DNA of 8,667 nucleotides, taken from positions 1 through 8,667 of the forward strand of contig CAZXVW010000185.1 of assembly GCA_964644025.1 (NCBI GenBank). The letters are read 5' to 3'. Each line of letters starts with the position of its first letter. Position 1 is the stretch's first letter. Origin of the DNA: CAZXVW01 sp964644025 (GTDB lineage: Bacteria > Acidobacteriota > Terriglobia > Bryobacterales > Bryobacteraceae). The notes below the pieces were generated by a model that was given only the letters and a program-made list of their open reading frames with translations, did not search any database and was not told the DNA's origin. Positions 1-6,683 of this stretch are shown in pieces. A program made the position numbers and the translations under genes.

Positions 1-682
1 CGTTCCAGCATGCGCCGGCGGTCCGGCTCCCAGAACAGCTCGTCTCCGGCGCGTTGGCCGGCGAGCCGCACGATCTCCTCCTTGGACCGGCTGAGATTGT
101 AAAGGCAGGTCATGTAGAAGTCTACGTCCCAGCCCTTGGATTCCACATAATCGATCACCTCGGGTATATGCGTGCCAAGGCCGACGCGAACGCCAGCCTG
201 GCGCATCACCTTCAGCATCTCGTGTGCCTGCTCAATCTTGCCGGCCCGCCAGAACCGGTCGGTCTGGGCGCCGTGATGGTAGATGCCAATCGCCCCGTCG
301 GCGGCAGTTGCCGGATGTGCTTGGGGATGTCGGCGTACTCGGATGCAGTCTGGGCAATCCACTGCAGGCGTCCGCCGGCGAGCCGGTACTCGTGCAGAAG
401 CCGCCGGATGTGCTTGTCGCCGCGGCTTTGCCAGGTGTTGATGCCGGCCGACTCGCAGTCCCGGAGCAACTTCAAGACGTTGGCGGCGGTGAAATAATCG
501 ACCATCTCGCGGCTGAGTTCTCCGGAAACGTGAGAGAAGCCGCTGACCGGGTTGCCTCCCACGATCAGCCGCGAAACCCGGTGCGGGCCGAAATCGACCA
601 GCGGAATGCGGGCGGATGAGCCGCCGGCGGCCAGCGGCGCCGCCATCGCGGTCATCACGAGTTCTCTTCGACTGACTGCCAT
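1..682 (-). pseudogene. Tat-signal aldo/keto-reductase-like protein, frameshifted, 3' end beyond window
   Basis: The frame starts at ATG 682 (MAVSRREL...) and runs 126 codons to ...KHIRQL. One base then appears to be missing between 304 and 305. Without correction the frame drifts and stops at 212-214. Restoring one G on the coding strand gives AADGAIGIYHHGAQTD and an open frame to the left edge, about 100 further residues with coherent protein character (GVRVGLGTHIPEVIDYV, DVDFYMTCLYNLSRS). SRREL followed by VMTAMAAPLAAG is a Tat-like signal, suggesting export. The barrel fold is inferred from VSRLIVGGNPVSGFSH, from ESAGINTWQSRGDKH (the place of the usual GINxxDTAxxYG) and from IGIYHHG. The canonical catalytic Asp and Tyr of aldo/keto reductases are not obvious, while a His remains in YHHG, so the enzyme activity is uncertain. 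The intact downstream frame means either a very recent mutation or a sequencing/assembly error. It lies 82 bases downstream of the permease on the same strand. Confidence 0.8.
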
Positions 683-687
683 GATGT

Positions 688-693
688 CCTCCC
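688..693 (-). promoter_or_regulatory. Shine-Dalgarno site choosing the reductase-like start
   Basis: On the minus strand GGGAGG lies five bases before the ATG at 682. An in-frame ATG at 700 would add only MPWEDI and would place this purine run inside the coding sequence. The spacing and the position of the Tat motif favour 682 as the start. Confidence 0.6.
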
Positions 694-748
694 AGGGCAT
701 TCGCGCGTTGGCCCGGACGCTGGTTCTATTTTATCCCCGCCCGCGCCT

Positions 749-763
749 CGGCTCCGAGAGCCG
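749..763 (-). terminator. Stem-loop directly after the permease stop
   Basis: CGGCTC, a three-base loop and GAGCCG form a perfect 6-bp GC-rich hairpin one base past the permease stop codon (765-767). No T-run follows on the minus strand, so it is not a canonical intrinsic terminator. It could pause transcription, protect the 3' end, or attenuate read-through into the reductase-like gene. Confidence 0.35.
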
Positions 764-764
764 G

Positions 765-2375
765 TTAAGGCAACAGGTAGGCGTAGACGGTTGTGATGAG
801 GCCGACGATGGAGGCCAGCAGGATGCTGTGGCGCAAGGTGAAGCGAAACAGCCGCGACTCCTCGCTGGTTTTCATACCGGTGGCCGCCGCAGCCACGGCC
901 AGGCTCTGCAGGCTGATCATTTTGCCCATGACGCCGCCGCTCGAGTTAGCCGCGGCCATCAACACCGGATCGAGACCCAGGCGGCCGGCGGTAACGACCT
1001 GGAGATTGCCGAACAAGGCGTTCGAGGAGGTGTCACTGCCCGTCAGAAAGACACCCAGCCAGCCGAGCATGGCGCTGAAATACGGGAACAAGACGCCGGT
1101 GGCGCCGAAGGCCAGCCCAAGTGTAACGGTGGCGCCGGAGTAATTCATCAGGAAGGCCAGGCCCAGCACCGCAGCGATGGTCACCATCGGGAGGAAGAGC
1201 TGGCGGCAGGTGGTGAGAAACGCCTTCCTGGCCTGGGCGTAGCTCATGCGCAGGATGAAGACGGAGAAAATGCAGGCGAACATGCAGGCCGAGCCGGCTG
1301 CCGCGAGCCAGTCGAGCTTAAACGCCGCCGGGTAAGGAGAAGGTTCGGCGACCAGCGGCTGCATTCGCTGGACCATGTTGTGCAGGCCCGGCCATTTCAC
1401 CGTGGCGGTGACCGAATCGAGAACCTGCTTGACAGTGCCCTGGGACCACAGCAGCACCATGATGACCAGCAGGAAGTAGGGCGACCAGGCGTGGAGAATC
1501 TGGACGGCGGAATGTTGCTTCCGGGCCGGTTGTCCGGCGTCGCCTTCCAGCGTGAAGCGGTCCCGCGGCCGCCAGATCTTCAACAGAAGGATCAGTACGC
1601 CGATGGCGGCTAATGAGCTCAGGATATCGGTCACGTACGGACCGACAAAGTTGGAGACGAGAAACTGCACGCTGGCGAATGAAACCCCGCAAAGGACGGC
1701 CGCCGGCGCCACGCCGCGCAAGGCGCGACGGCCGCCCATCACCAGGATGAGATAAGTGGGAATGAACACGGAGACGACGGCGCAAATCCGGCCGACCGCG
1801 CCGCTGAGCGCGTACAGATCCAGGCCGGTGATCGCCGACAGGGTGACGATGGGTATCCCGATGGAGCCGAAAGCCACCGGGGCGGTGTTCGCCAGCAGGC
1901 AGATAGCGGCCGCGTAAAACGGGGAGAAGCCGAGTCCGGTCAGCATGGCGGCCGCCACGGCCACCGGGGTGCCGAAGCCGGCGGCGCCTTCAATGAAGGC
2001 GCCGAAAGCGAAGGCGATCAACAGGGCCTGGAGGCGGCGATCCGGGCTCAGGCTGCCGATGGAGTCTTTAATAATCTCGAACTTGCCGCTCGCCAGGGTG
2101 AGCTGGTACAAGACGATGGCCCAGAAAACGATCCAACCGATGGGAAACAATCCGAAAGCCGCGCCGTAGGTGGCGGCACCGATCATGATGCCGAACGGCA
2201 TCCCGTAGATCGATACGGCCACCAGCGCCGCCGTGGCCAAGCCGCAAAGGCCGGCGACCCAGGCCGGTTTGCGGAGGATACCCAGCAGCAGGAGCAAGAC
2301 CAGGATTGGGAGCCCAGCGAGCAGCGACGAGGCGCCGAGACTGCCTGCAAGCGGGATGTAGTGTTGTTGCCACAT
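765..2375 (-). CDS. lctP: L-lactate permease (LctP/LldP family)
   Basis: The 536-residue product has the usual length and near-continuous hydrophobic character of the lactate permease family (TC 2.A.14), which imports L-/D-lactate and often glycolate with protons across the inner membrane. I judge about 12-14 membrane segments. The family-typical stretches are present: FIEGAAGFGTPVA at residues 128-139, a conserved helix with ANTAPVAFGSIGIP around 162-175, FLTGSDTSSNALFG at 443-456 and ANSSGGVMGKMIS at 476-488. A hydrophilic loop covers about residues 268-295. The ATG at 2375 is favoured because MWQQHYIPL is a common N-terminus in this family; the purine run GAAGGG upstream is rather far (about 12 bases) for a strong ribosome site. 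No lactate dehydrogenase (lldD, lutABC) or lactate regulator is visible nearby, so the substrate rests on family alone. It is intact, is transcribed divergently from the cytochrome gene and is followed by the reductase-like gene on the same strand. Confidence 0.95.
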   Translation of the reverse strand: MWQQHYIPLAGSLGASSLLAGLPILVLLLLLGILRKPAWVAGLCGLATAALVAVSIYGMPFGIMIGAATYGAAFGLFPIGWIVFWAIVLYQLTLASGKFEIIKDSIGSLSPDRRLQALLIAFAFGAFIEGAAGFGTPVAVAAAMLTGLGFSPFYAAAICLLANTAPVAFGSIGIPIVTLSAITGLDLYALSGAVGRICAVVSVFIPTYLILVMGGRRALRGVAPAAVLCGVSFASVQFLVSNFVGPYVTDILSSLAAIGVLILLLKIWRPRDRFTLEGDAGQPARKQHSAVQILHAWSPYFLLVIMVLLWSQGTVKQVLDSVTATVKWPGLHNMVQRMQPLVAEPSPYPAAFKLDWLAAAGSACMFACIFSVFILRMSYAQARKAFLTTCRQLFLPMVTIAAVLGLAFLMNYSGATVTLGLAFGATGVLFPYFSAMLGWLGVFLTGSDTSSNALFGNLQVVTAGRLGLDPVLMAAANSSGGVMGKMISLQSLAVAAAATGMKTSEESRLFRFTLRHSILLASIVGLITTVYAYLLP

Positions 2376-2392
2376 GACGATGAAGTGCCCTT

Positions 2393-2420
2393 CTTATTAA
2401 AAACAGGAACCGGATGTCAA
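2393..2420 (-). promoter_or_regulatory. Sigma70-type promoter for the permease gene
   Basis: On the minus strand a perfect TTGACA (2420-2415) is followed after 16 bases by AATAAG (2398-2393, four of six matches to TATAAT). The spacer ends in a T-rich stretch, AT-rich compared with the surrounding DNA. Transcription would begin about 10 bases before the ATG, so the leader would be very short and the GAAGGG run would lie at or before the start point. This is the best promoter-like sequence in the window, judged by eye only. Confidence 0.5.
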
Positions 2421-2464
2421 CCGCGGGGAAGAAAAACCGCTCGCCGGGCGGGCCAGACGCCGGC

Positions 2465-2479
2465 GCCGCGCAGCGCGGC
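2465..2479. other. GC-rich inverted repeat in the divergent intergenic region
   Basis: GCCGCGC, A, GCGCGGC is a perfect 7-bp inverted repeat, in practice a 6-bp stem with a three-base loop. It sits between the divergent permease and cytochrome genes, upstream of both promoter candidates. It could be a regulator site or simply a product of very GC-rich DNA. There is no T-run, so a terminator is unlikely. Confidence 0.25.
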
Positions 2480-2520
2480 CGGGAGGCGTTCCAGCGCTGC
2501 TTCCGCACGGGGATTCGAGC

Positions 2521-2526
2521 TATAGT
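2521..2526 (+). promoter_or_regulatory. TATAGT -10-like box just before the cytochrome start
   Basis: TATAGT matches five of six bases of TATAAT and ends six bases before the ATG at 2533. If used, transcription would start at or next to the ATG, giving a leaderless mRNA. This fits the lack of a convincing Shine-Dalgarno site. No good -35 box is seen 16-18 bases upstream. Confidence 0.3.
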
Positions 2527-2532
2527 AACGTT

Positions 2533-4836
2533 ATGTCGAAGCGAGTTCTGGGACTGATCGCGGTGATTCTCGCCGGAGGAGGGGCCGGCGTTTACTGGTT
2601 CATTCACCGCGGGACGAACGGCGGCGCCACCCAGGAGGGCTTCATCGGCTCGGCGAGTTGCCGGAGCTGTCACGAGAAGTTTTATGAACTCTGGGCCCCT
2701 TCACACCACGGGACGGCGATGCAGCCCTACACAGCGGAATTCGCTCGCGCCGAGCTCACACCCCAGCAACAGGACATCAAGATCGGCTCGGTCCGTTACC
2801 GCGCCGAGATCCAGGGTAAGCAGGGCTCGGTTGTGGCCGCCGGCCCGGACGGGGAGACCCGATACCCGATCGAGTGGGTAATGGGAGGCAAAGACGTTTA
2901 CTACTTTCTCACCCCGCTCGAGCGAGGCCGGCTCCAGGTTCTTCCGATAGCCTACGACGTTCGGGAGAAAAGGTGGTACGACACGGCGGCCAGCGGGGTC
3001 CGCCATTTCCCGGACCTGGAGGATGAGCCGCTTCATTGGACCGAGCGGCCTTATACGTTCAACACCTCCTGCTATAGCTGTCACGTGAGCCAGCTCACCA
3101 CGAACTATGACCTGAAGAGTGACAGCTACCACACTATGTGGGCCGAACCGGGCATCAATTGCGAGACCTGCCACGGGCCCGCCGCCGAGCACGTTCGTTT
3201 CTGCAGCGAGGTTTCCGAAGAGGCCTGCCGGGAGGACCCGCGGATCATTGTCGTCGGAAAGTTCACCCCCCCGAAGATGAATTCGCTGTGCGCCCCCTGC
3301 CACGCCAAGATGGTGATCTTGAGCACGAAGTTCCAGCCTGGGGACCGCTACTTTGATCACTTCGACCTCATCACGCTGGAAGACCGGGATTTTTATCCCG
3401 ACGGCCGCGACCTGGGGGAAAATTACACGTACACGCTGTGGCGGATGAGCCCGTGCGCCAAGTCCGGCCAACTCGACTGCAACCATTGCCATACCTCGAG
3501 CGGGCGGAACCGGTTTCCCGGCGAGCAGGCGAACCGCTCCTGCCTGCCGTGCCACCAGGAGAGGGTGAACAACCCGACTCCACACACGCACCACCGGGCG
3601 GACAGTGCGGGCAGCAAGTGCATCGCGTGCCACATGCCGATGACCTCTTTTGCGCGGATGGTGCGCACTGATCATTCCATGCACCCGCCCACCCCGGCCG
3701 CCAGCGCCGAGTTTTCCTCCCCGGACGCCTGCGTGCTCTGCCACACGGACCGCGACGCCCGGTGGGCCGACCGCGTGGTGCGAAAATGGCATCCGGACGA
3801 CTACCAGGCGCCGTACCTGTACCGGGCGCGGCTGCTCGACGAGGCGCGGAAACGGGACTGGCACCGCCTCGACGAGATTCTGGCTTACATCACCAACGCA
3901 GACCGGGACGAGATCTACGCGAACTCCTTCATCAGGCTGTTGCGGTACTGCGAGGACGACCGCAAGTGGCCCGCTCTCATCCAGGCCTTGAAGGACCCGT
4001 CGCCGCTGATCCGGGCCAGCGCCGCCGATTCCCTGCTCGGCCACATGAGCCCGGACGCGGTCGCCGCGCTGGTCGAGGCGGCGCGGGACGACTACCGCGT
4101 GGTGCGGGTGCGGGCGGCGGCGGCGCTGGCGCGGGTGCCGCCGCAAGTGTTCGAAGCCAAGGACCGGGCGGCCATCGAGAAGGCCACCGCAGAATTCATC
4201 GCTTCGATGAAAGCCCGTCCGGACGATGCCGCCTCGCAAACCAACCTGGCGAACTATTACCTCAGCCGGGGGCAGATGGAGACGGCACTGTCCACGTTTG
4301 ACGTCGCGCTGAAGCTGAACCCGCAGAGCATTCCCACGCTGGTCAACGCCGCACTGGCCTACAACCTGGCCGGGCGCAACGACAAGGCCGAAGCCCTGCT
4401 ACGCCGGGCCGTGAAGGTGGACCCGAAAAACGCCGCCGCCCATTTCAACCTCGGCCTGCTGCTCGGCGAGGAAGGGCGAAAGGAGGAGGCCAAGCAGGCC
4501 TTGCGCGCGGCGCTGGCGGCGGAACCGGACCTGGCAGCGGCGGCCTATAACCTGTGCGTGCTGGAGTCGGAGACCGACCTGGACGAGGCGATCGGCTGGT
4601 GCCGCGAGGCCGTCAAGAACCGGCCGGAGGAAGCCAAGTACGGCTACACGCTGGGCTTCTACCTGGCCAAGAAGGGTGACCAGGAAGCCGCCATCAGGGC
4701 CTTGAAAGAAGTGGTCCGCCAGCACCCGAATTACTCGGACGCCTACATGCTGCTGGGCCGGATCTACCAGTCCCGGGGGAACGAGGAAGCGGCCGCGGCC
4801 ATGTACCGGCGAGCGCGGGAAGGACCCGAGTCGTAA
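2533..4836 (+). CDS. Octahaem cytochrome c with HEAT-like and TPR repeats
   Basis: The 767-residue protein begins with a hydrophobic segment (about residues 5-24), a signal anchor or signal peptide that sends it to the periplasm. Eight CXXCH haem c sites start at Cys 43, 180, 210, 253, 316, 337, 363 and 400. The motifs are CRSCH, CYSCH, CETCH, CAPCH, CNHCH, CLPCH, CIACH and CVLCH. Extra His residues (SHHGTAM at 57-63, HTHH at 351-354, DHSMH at 380-384) could be distal haem ligands. This part resembles the cytochrome c554/c-prime type of multihaem protein. Residues about 440-540 form a HEAT-like helical stretch (ALKDPSPLIRASAADSLL, DDYRVVRVRAAAALA). From about 565 to 763 there are five or so TPR units (ASQTNLANYYLSRGQMETAL, AAHFNLGLLLGEEGRKEEA, DAYMLLGRIYQSRGNEEAA). 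The likely role is periplasmic electron transfer or a multihaem reductase, with the repeats as a docking surface. Donor and substrate are unknown. Non-haem Cys 224, 232 and 308 may form disulphides. It is a single-gene unit and appears intact. Confidence 0.93.
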   Translation: MSKRVLGLIAVILAGGGAGVYWFIHRGTNGGATQEGFIGSASCRSCHEKFYELWAPSHHGTAMQPYTAEFARAELTPQQQDIKIGSVRYRAEIQGKQGSVVAAGPDGETRYPIEWVMGGKDVYYFLTPLERGRLQVLPIAYDVREKRWYDTAASGVRHFPDLEDEPLHWTERPYTFNTSCYSCHVSQLTTNYDLKSDSYHTMWAEPGINCETCHGPAAEHVRFCSEVSEEACREDPRIIVVGKFTPPKMNSLCAPCHAKMVILSTKFQPGDRYFDHFDLITLEDRDFYPDGRDLGENYTYTLWRMSPCAKSGQLDCNHCHTSSGRNRFPGEQANRSCLPCHQERVNNPTPHTHHRADSAGSKCIACHMPMTSFARMVRTDHSMHPPTPAASAEFSSPDACVLCHTDRDARWADRVVRKWHPDDYQAPYLYRARLLDEARKRDWHRLDEILAYITNADRDEIYANSFIRLLRYCEDDRKWPALIQALKDPSPLIRASAADSLLGHMSPDAVAALVEAARDDYRVVRVRAAAALARVPPQVFEAKDRAAIEKATAEFIASMKARPDDAASQTNLANYYLSRGQMETALSTFDVALKLNPQSIPTLVNAALAYNLAGRNDKAEALLRRAVKVDPKNAAAHFNLGLLLGEEGRKEEAKQALRAALAAEPDLAAAAYNLCVLESETDLDEAIGWCREAVKNRPEEAKYGYTLGFYLAKKGDQEAAIRALKEVVRQHPNYSDAYMLLGRIYQSRGNEEAAAAMYRRAREGPES

Positions 4837-4855
4837 GCGCGACGGGGCGCTTACG
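4832..4855. terminator. Bidirectional stem-loop shared by two convergent genes
   Basis: CGTAAGCGC (4832-4840), the loop GACGGG (4841-4846) and GCGCTTACG (4847-4855) form a perfect 9-bp stem. The TAA in the left arm (4834-4836) is the cytochrome stop. The complement of TTA in the right arm (4851-4853) is the glycosyltransferase stop. A hairpin between convergent genes suits a bidirectional terminator, although no T-run follows on either strand, so termination may be Rho-assisted or the hairpin may serve to protect 3' ends. Confidence 0.55.
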
Positions 4856-6683
4856 GCTGATTCGTGAAAAGGTATTTCCCGCCCGCGGCTTTCACCTGGT
4901 GCAAGTTCGCGCGGCCGACGAGGCGCTCGATCCGGGCCAGGCGCGACCCCTCGACACACAGGTAGCGGCGCTCGGGCCGCAGCCAGAGCCGCCGGAATTC
5001 CTCATCGTTGATAAAGACATCGGGCGCCCCCGGAGCGTAGGAGCCATACTCGAGGTTGGTGACGCGTCCGTTGAGCAGCAGCGCGGTCCGGTTGGCGTAG
5101 AAGAAGACCGAGGAGAAAGCGTAATACTGGTCGTCTACGATCAGCTCACCTTCCGGCGCCCGATTCAGCGCTTCCGCCAGGGGGCGGGAAGACAGATAGG
5201 GGTCAAAGACCGCCATGGCCATGCGAGCGGCATGGAAGAACAACACCATCATGGCGGCCAGGGTCAGCGCCAGGCGCACGCGGCGAAGCTTCCAGGCGCC
5301 CGCCGCACCCAGCAGGAACGCCACGGCCGCCACCAGCACGGGGGCCCGCAGGTAGGCAAAGGCGCTCAGGGTGAGATCAGCCATGTGGCCGAGCGATAGC
5401 GTGTACAGCTCCGGATGCGAGGTCAGCGCCCGGGAGATGTCGCCCGGCGCCGGCAGATTCCGAACCGCCAGGAAAATCGCGGTCAGGACCAGCCCCGCGG
5501 CCACGCACACACCGGCAAGCACGCGCCGGCCGGCTTCGACCGCCTTGCCCCCCCGCTCCAGCGCTCCGGCCAGCAGCAAGGCCAGGGCCGGGTAGATGGG
5601 CATCGAGTAGTACTCCTGGGTCGTCGAGAAGGTGAAGAACGCGAGCACGAAACCCGCCCAACAGAGCGCGAGCAGCCGGGTGCGTCCGGCCCGGTCCACG
5701 GGGCGGTAGCCGAGCTTCACTGCTCCGGCCGCGAAGGCGCTCCAGGGGAACAACCAGAGCAGGTGAAACAGCCAGAACCACAGGCGGGGGACCGTGTTGT
5801 AGTCCCGGGGATATCTCATGTTGAGGAACCGGAACAGGTGCTCGTTGAAGAAGTAGAACCAGAAGAAACCGTGGTAGTGGCCCGGCTCGCTCTTCATGGT
5901 GAAGTCAAAGTAAGGCGGGTTGCGCAACGTGGCCAGCACGTGCCAGGGCGCGGCGATCGCCAGCAGGATCACCAGCCCGGAGACGGGCCGCAGCCGGCGC
6001 CAGGTGCGCCGGGCGGTCAACTGCCGGGTGATGGCAAGGTAGACGAGTGCGGCGCCAACGGGAAACACGGCCGCGATCAGCCCCTTCAGCAGCAGCCCCA
6101 CGCCGATCGAGGCGGCCATGATCGCAGCCCACCGGCGCGGGTGCGGCTCGTCTTCCTCCAGCACCCGCAGAAAGCTCCACATGGCGAGGGTAATGGCGGC
6201 GGTGAGAACGGCGTCGGGGATCAGAATCCGCGTAAACAGCCACAGCCCTACCGAACACGCCAGTCCCAGGCCGGCATAAAAACCCGCCAGCTCGGAAAAC
6301 GCCCATCGTCCGAACCGGTAAGTGAGCCAGCACAGCAGGATGACGGAAAGAGCCAGGGGAAGCCGCGCCGCCCAGTCGTGCACGCCGAAGATCAGGAAGC
6401 TGACAGCGATCATCCAGTACTTCAGCGGCGCCTTCTCCAGGTAGGGGATGCCGTCCAGGCGCGCGGTGACCCAATCGCCGGAGTCGAGCATGTTGCGGGC
6501 GATCTGCGCCTGCACCGCGTCGACATCATCGAGCAGCGAGGGCGGACTCACCACGCAGCCCAGGTAAATGAGGGCAGCGATGAGCAGGACGATCAGTTCA
6601 TAGGACAGGCGGCGGCCGCGTCGCGCCGATTGCGCGTTGTGGCGCCCTCCCACTGCGTTTGAATCTTCCATCGCCTCATCCAT
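4851..6683 (-). CDS. ArnT/PMT-type integral-membrane glycosyltransferase (GT-C)
   Basis: The 610-residue protein has a hydrophilic N-terminus (1-27), a first membrane helix at about 28-46, and many further helices (about 10-12) up to residue 485. A soluble C-terminal domain (about 495-610) follows. The first periplasmic loop has the GT-C acidic signature LLDDVDAVQAQIARNML (50-65), then GDWVTARLDGIPYLEKAPLKYW, matching the ArnT/PMT pattern in which a loop Asp and the Glu of YxEKxPLxYW are important. IPDAVL (155-160) and TTQEYYSMPIYPALALL (354-370) are also typical of the family. Such enzymes move a sugar from a polyprenyl-phosphate carrier to a lipid or protein acceptor on the periplasmic face. 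ArnT itself adds aminoarabinose to lipid A, but the acceptor and sugar here cannot be deduced. It overlaps asnB by 91 bases and probably shares its transcript. ATG 6683 gives the longest frame and ATG 6671 is a close alternative with GATGAGG just ahead, slightly too near. Confidence 0.88.
   Translation of the reverse strand: MDEAMEDSNAVGGRHNAQSARRGRRLSYELIVLLIAALIYLGCVVSPPSLLDDVDAVQAQIARNMLDSGDWVTARLDGIPYLEKAPLKYWMIAVSFLIFGVHDWAARLPLALSVILLCWLTYRFGRWAFSELAGFYAGLGLACSVGLWLFTRILIPDAVLTAAITLAMWSFLRVLEEDEPHPRRWAAIMAASIGVGLLLKGLIAAVFPVGAALVYLAITRQLTARRTWRRLRPVSGLVILLAIAAPWHVLATLRNPPYFDFTMKSEPGHYHGFFWFYFFNEHLFRFLNMRYPRDYNTVPRLWFWLFHLLWLFPWSAFAAGAVKLGYRPVDRAGRTRLLALCWAGFVLAFFTFSTTQEYYSMPIYPALALLLAGALERGGKAVEAGRRVLAGVCVAAGLVLTAIFLAVRNLPAPGDISRALTSHPELYTLSLGHMADLTLSAFAYLRAPVLVAAVAFLLGAAGAWKLRRVRLALTLAAMMVLFFHAARMAMAVFDPYLSSRPLAEALNRAPEGELIVDDQYYAFSSVFFYANRTALLLNGRVTNLEYGSYAPGAPDVFINDEEFRRLWLRPERRYLCVEGSRLARIERLVGRANLHQVKAAGGKYLFTNQP

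Noticed and set aside
728..733. TAAAAT -10-like hexamer between the permease and reductase-like genes (minus strand)
   Set aside because: It matches five of six bases, but no -35 box is found at a suitable distance, so an independent promoter is not supported.
552..1613. 353-codon open frame on the plus strand
   Set aside because: It spans the permease-reductase junction antisense to both and has no plausible protein features.
4100..4145. GCG/GGC-rich repetitive stretch inside the cytochrome gene
   Set aside because: It encodes an Ala/Arg/Val-rich HEAT-like helix (VRVRAAAALARV) and needs no explanation beyond codon bias.
2701..4239. 512-codon open frame on the minus strand
   Set aside because: It is antisense to the cytochrome with its eight CXXCH motifs. 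Its composition (Arg, Val, Gly, His) is that of a GC-rich shadow.
5415..6662. 415-codon open frame on the plus strand
   Set aside because: It is antisense to the glycosyltransferase, with a low-complexity Gln/Arg/Gly/Pro composition and no domain.
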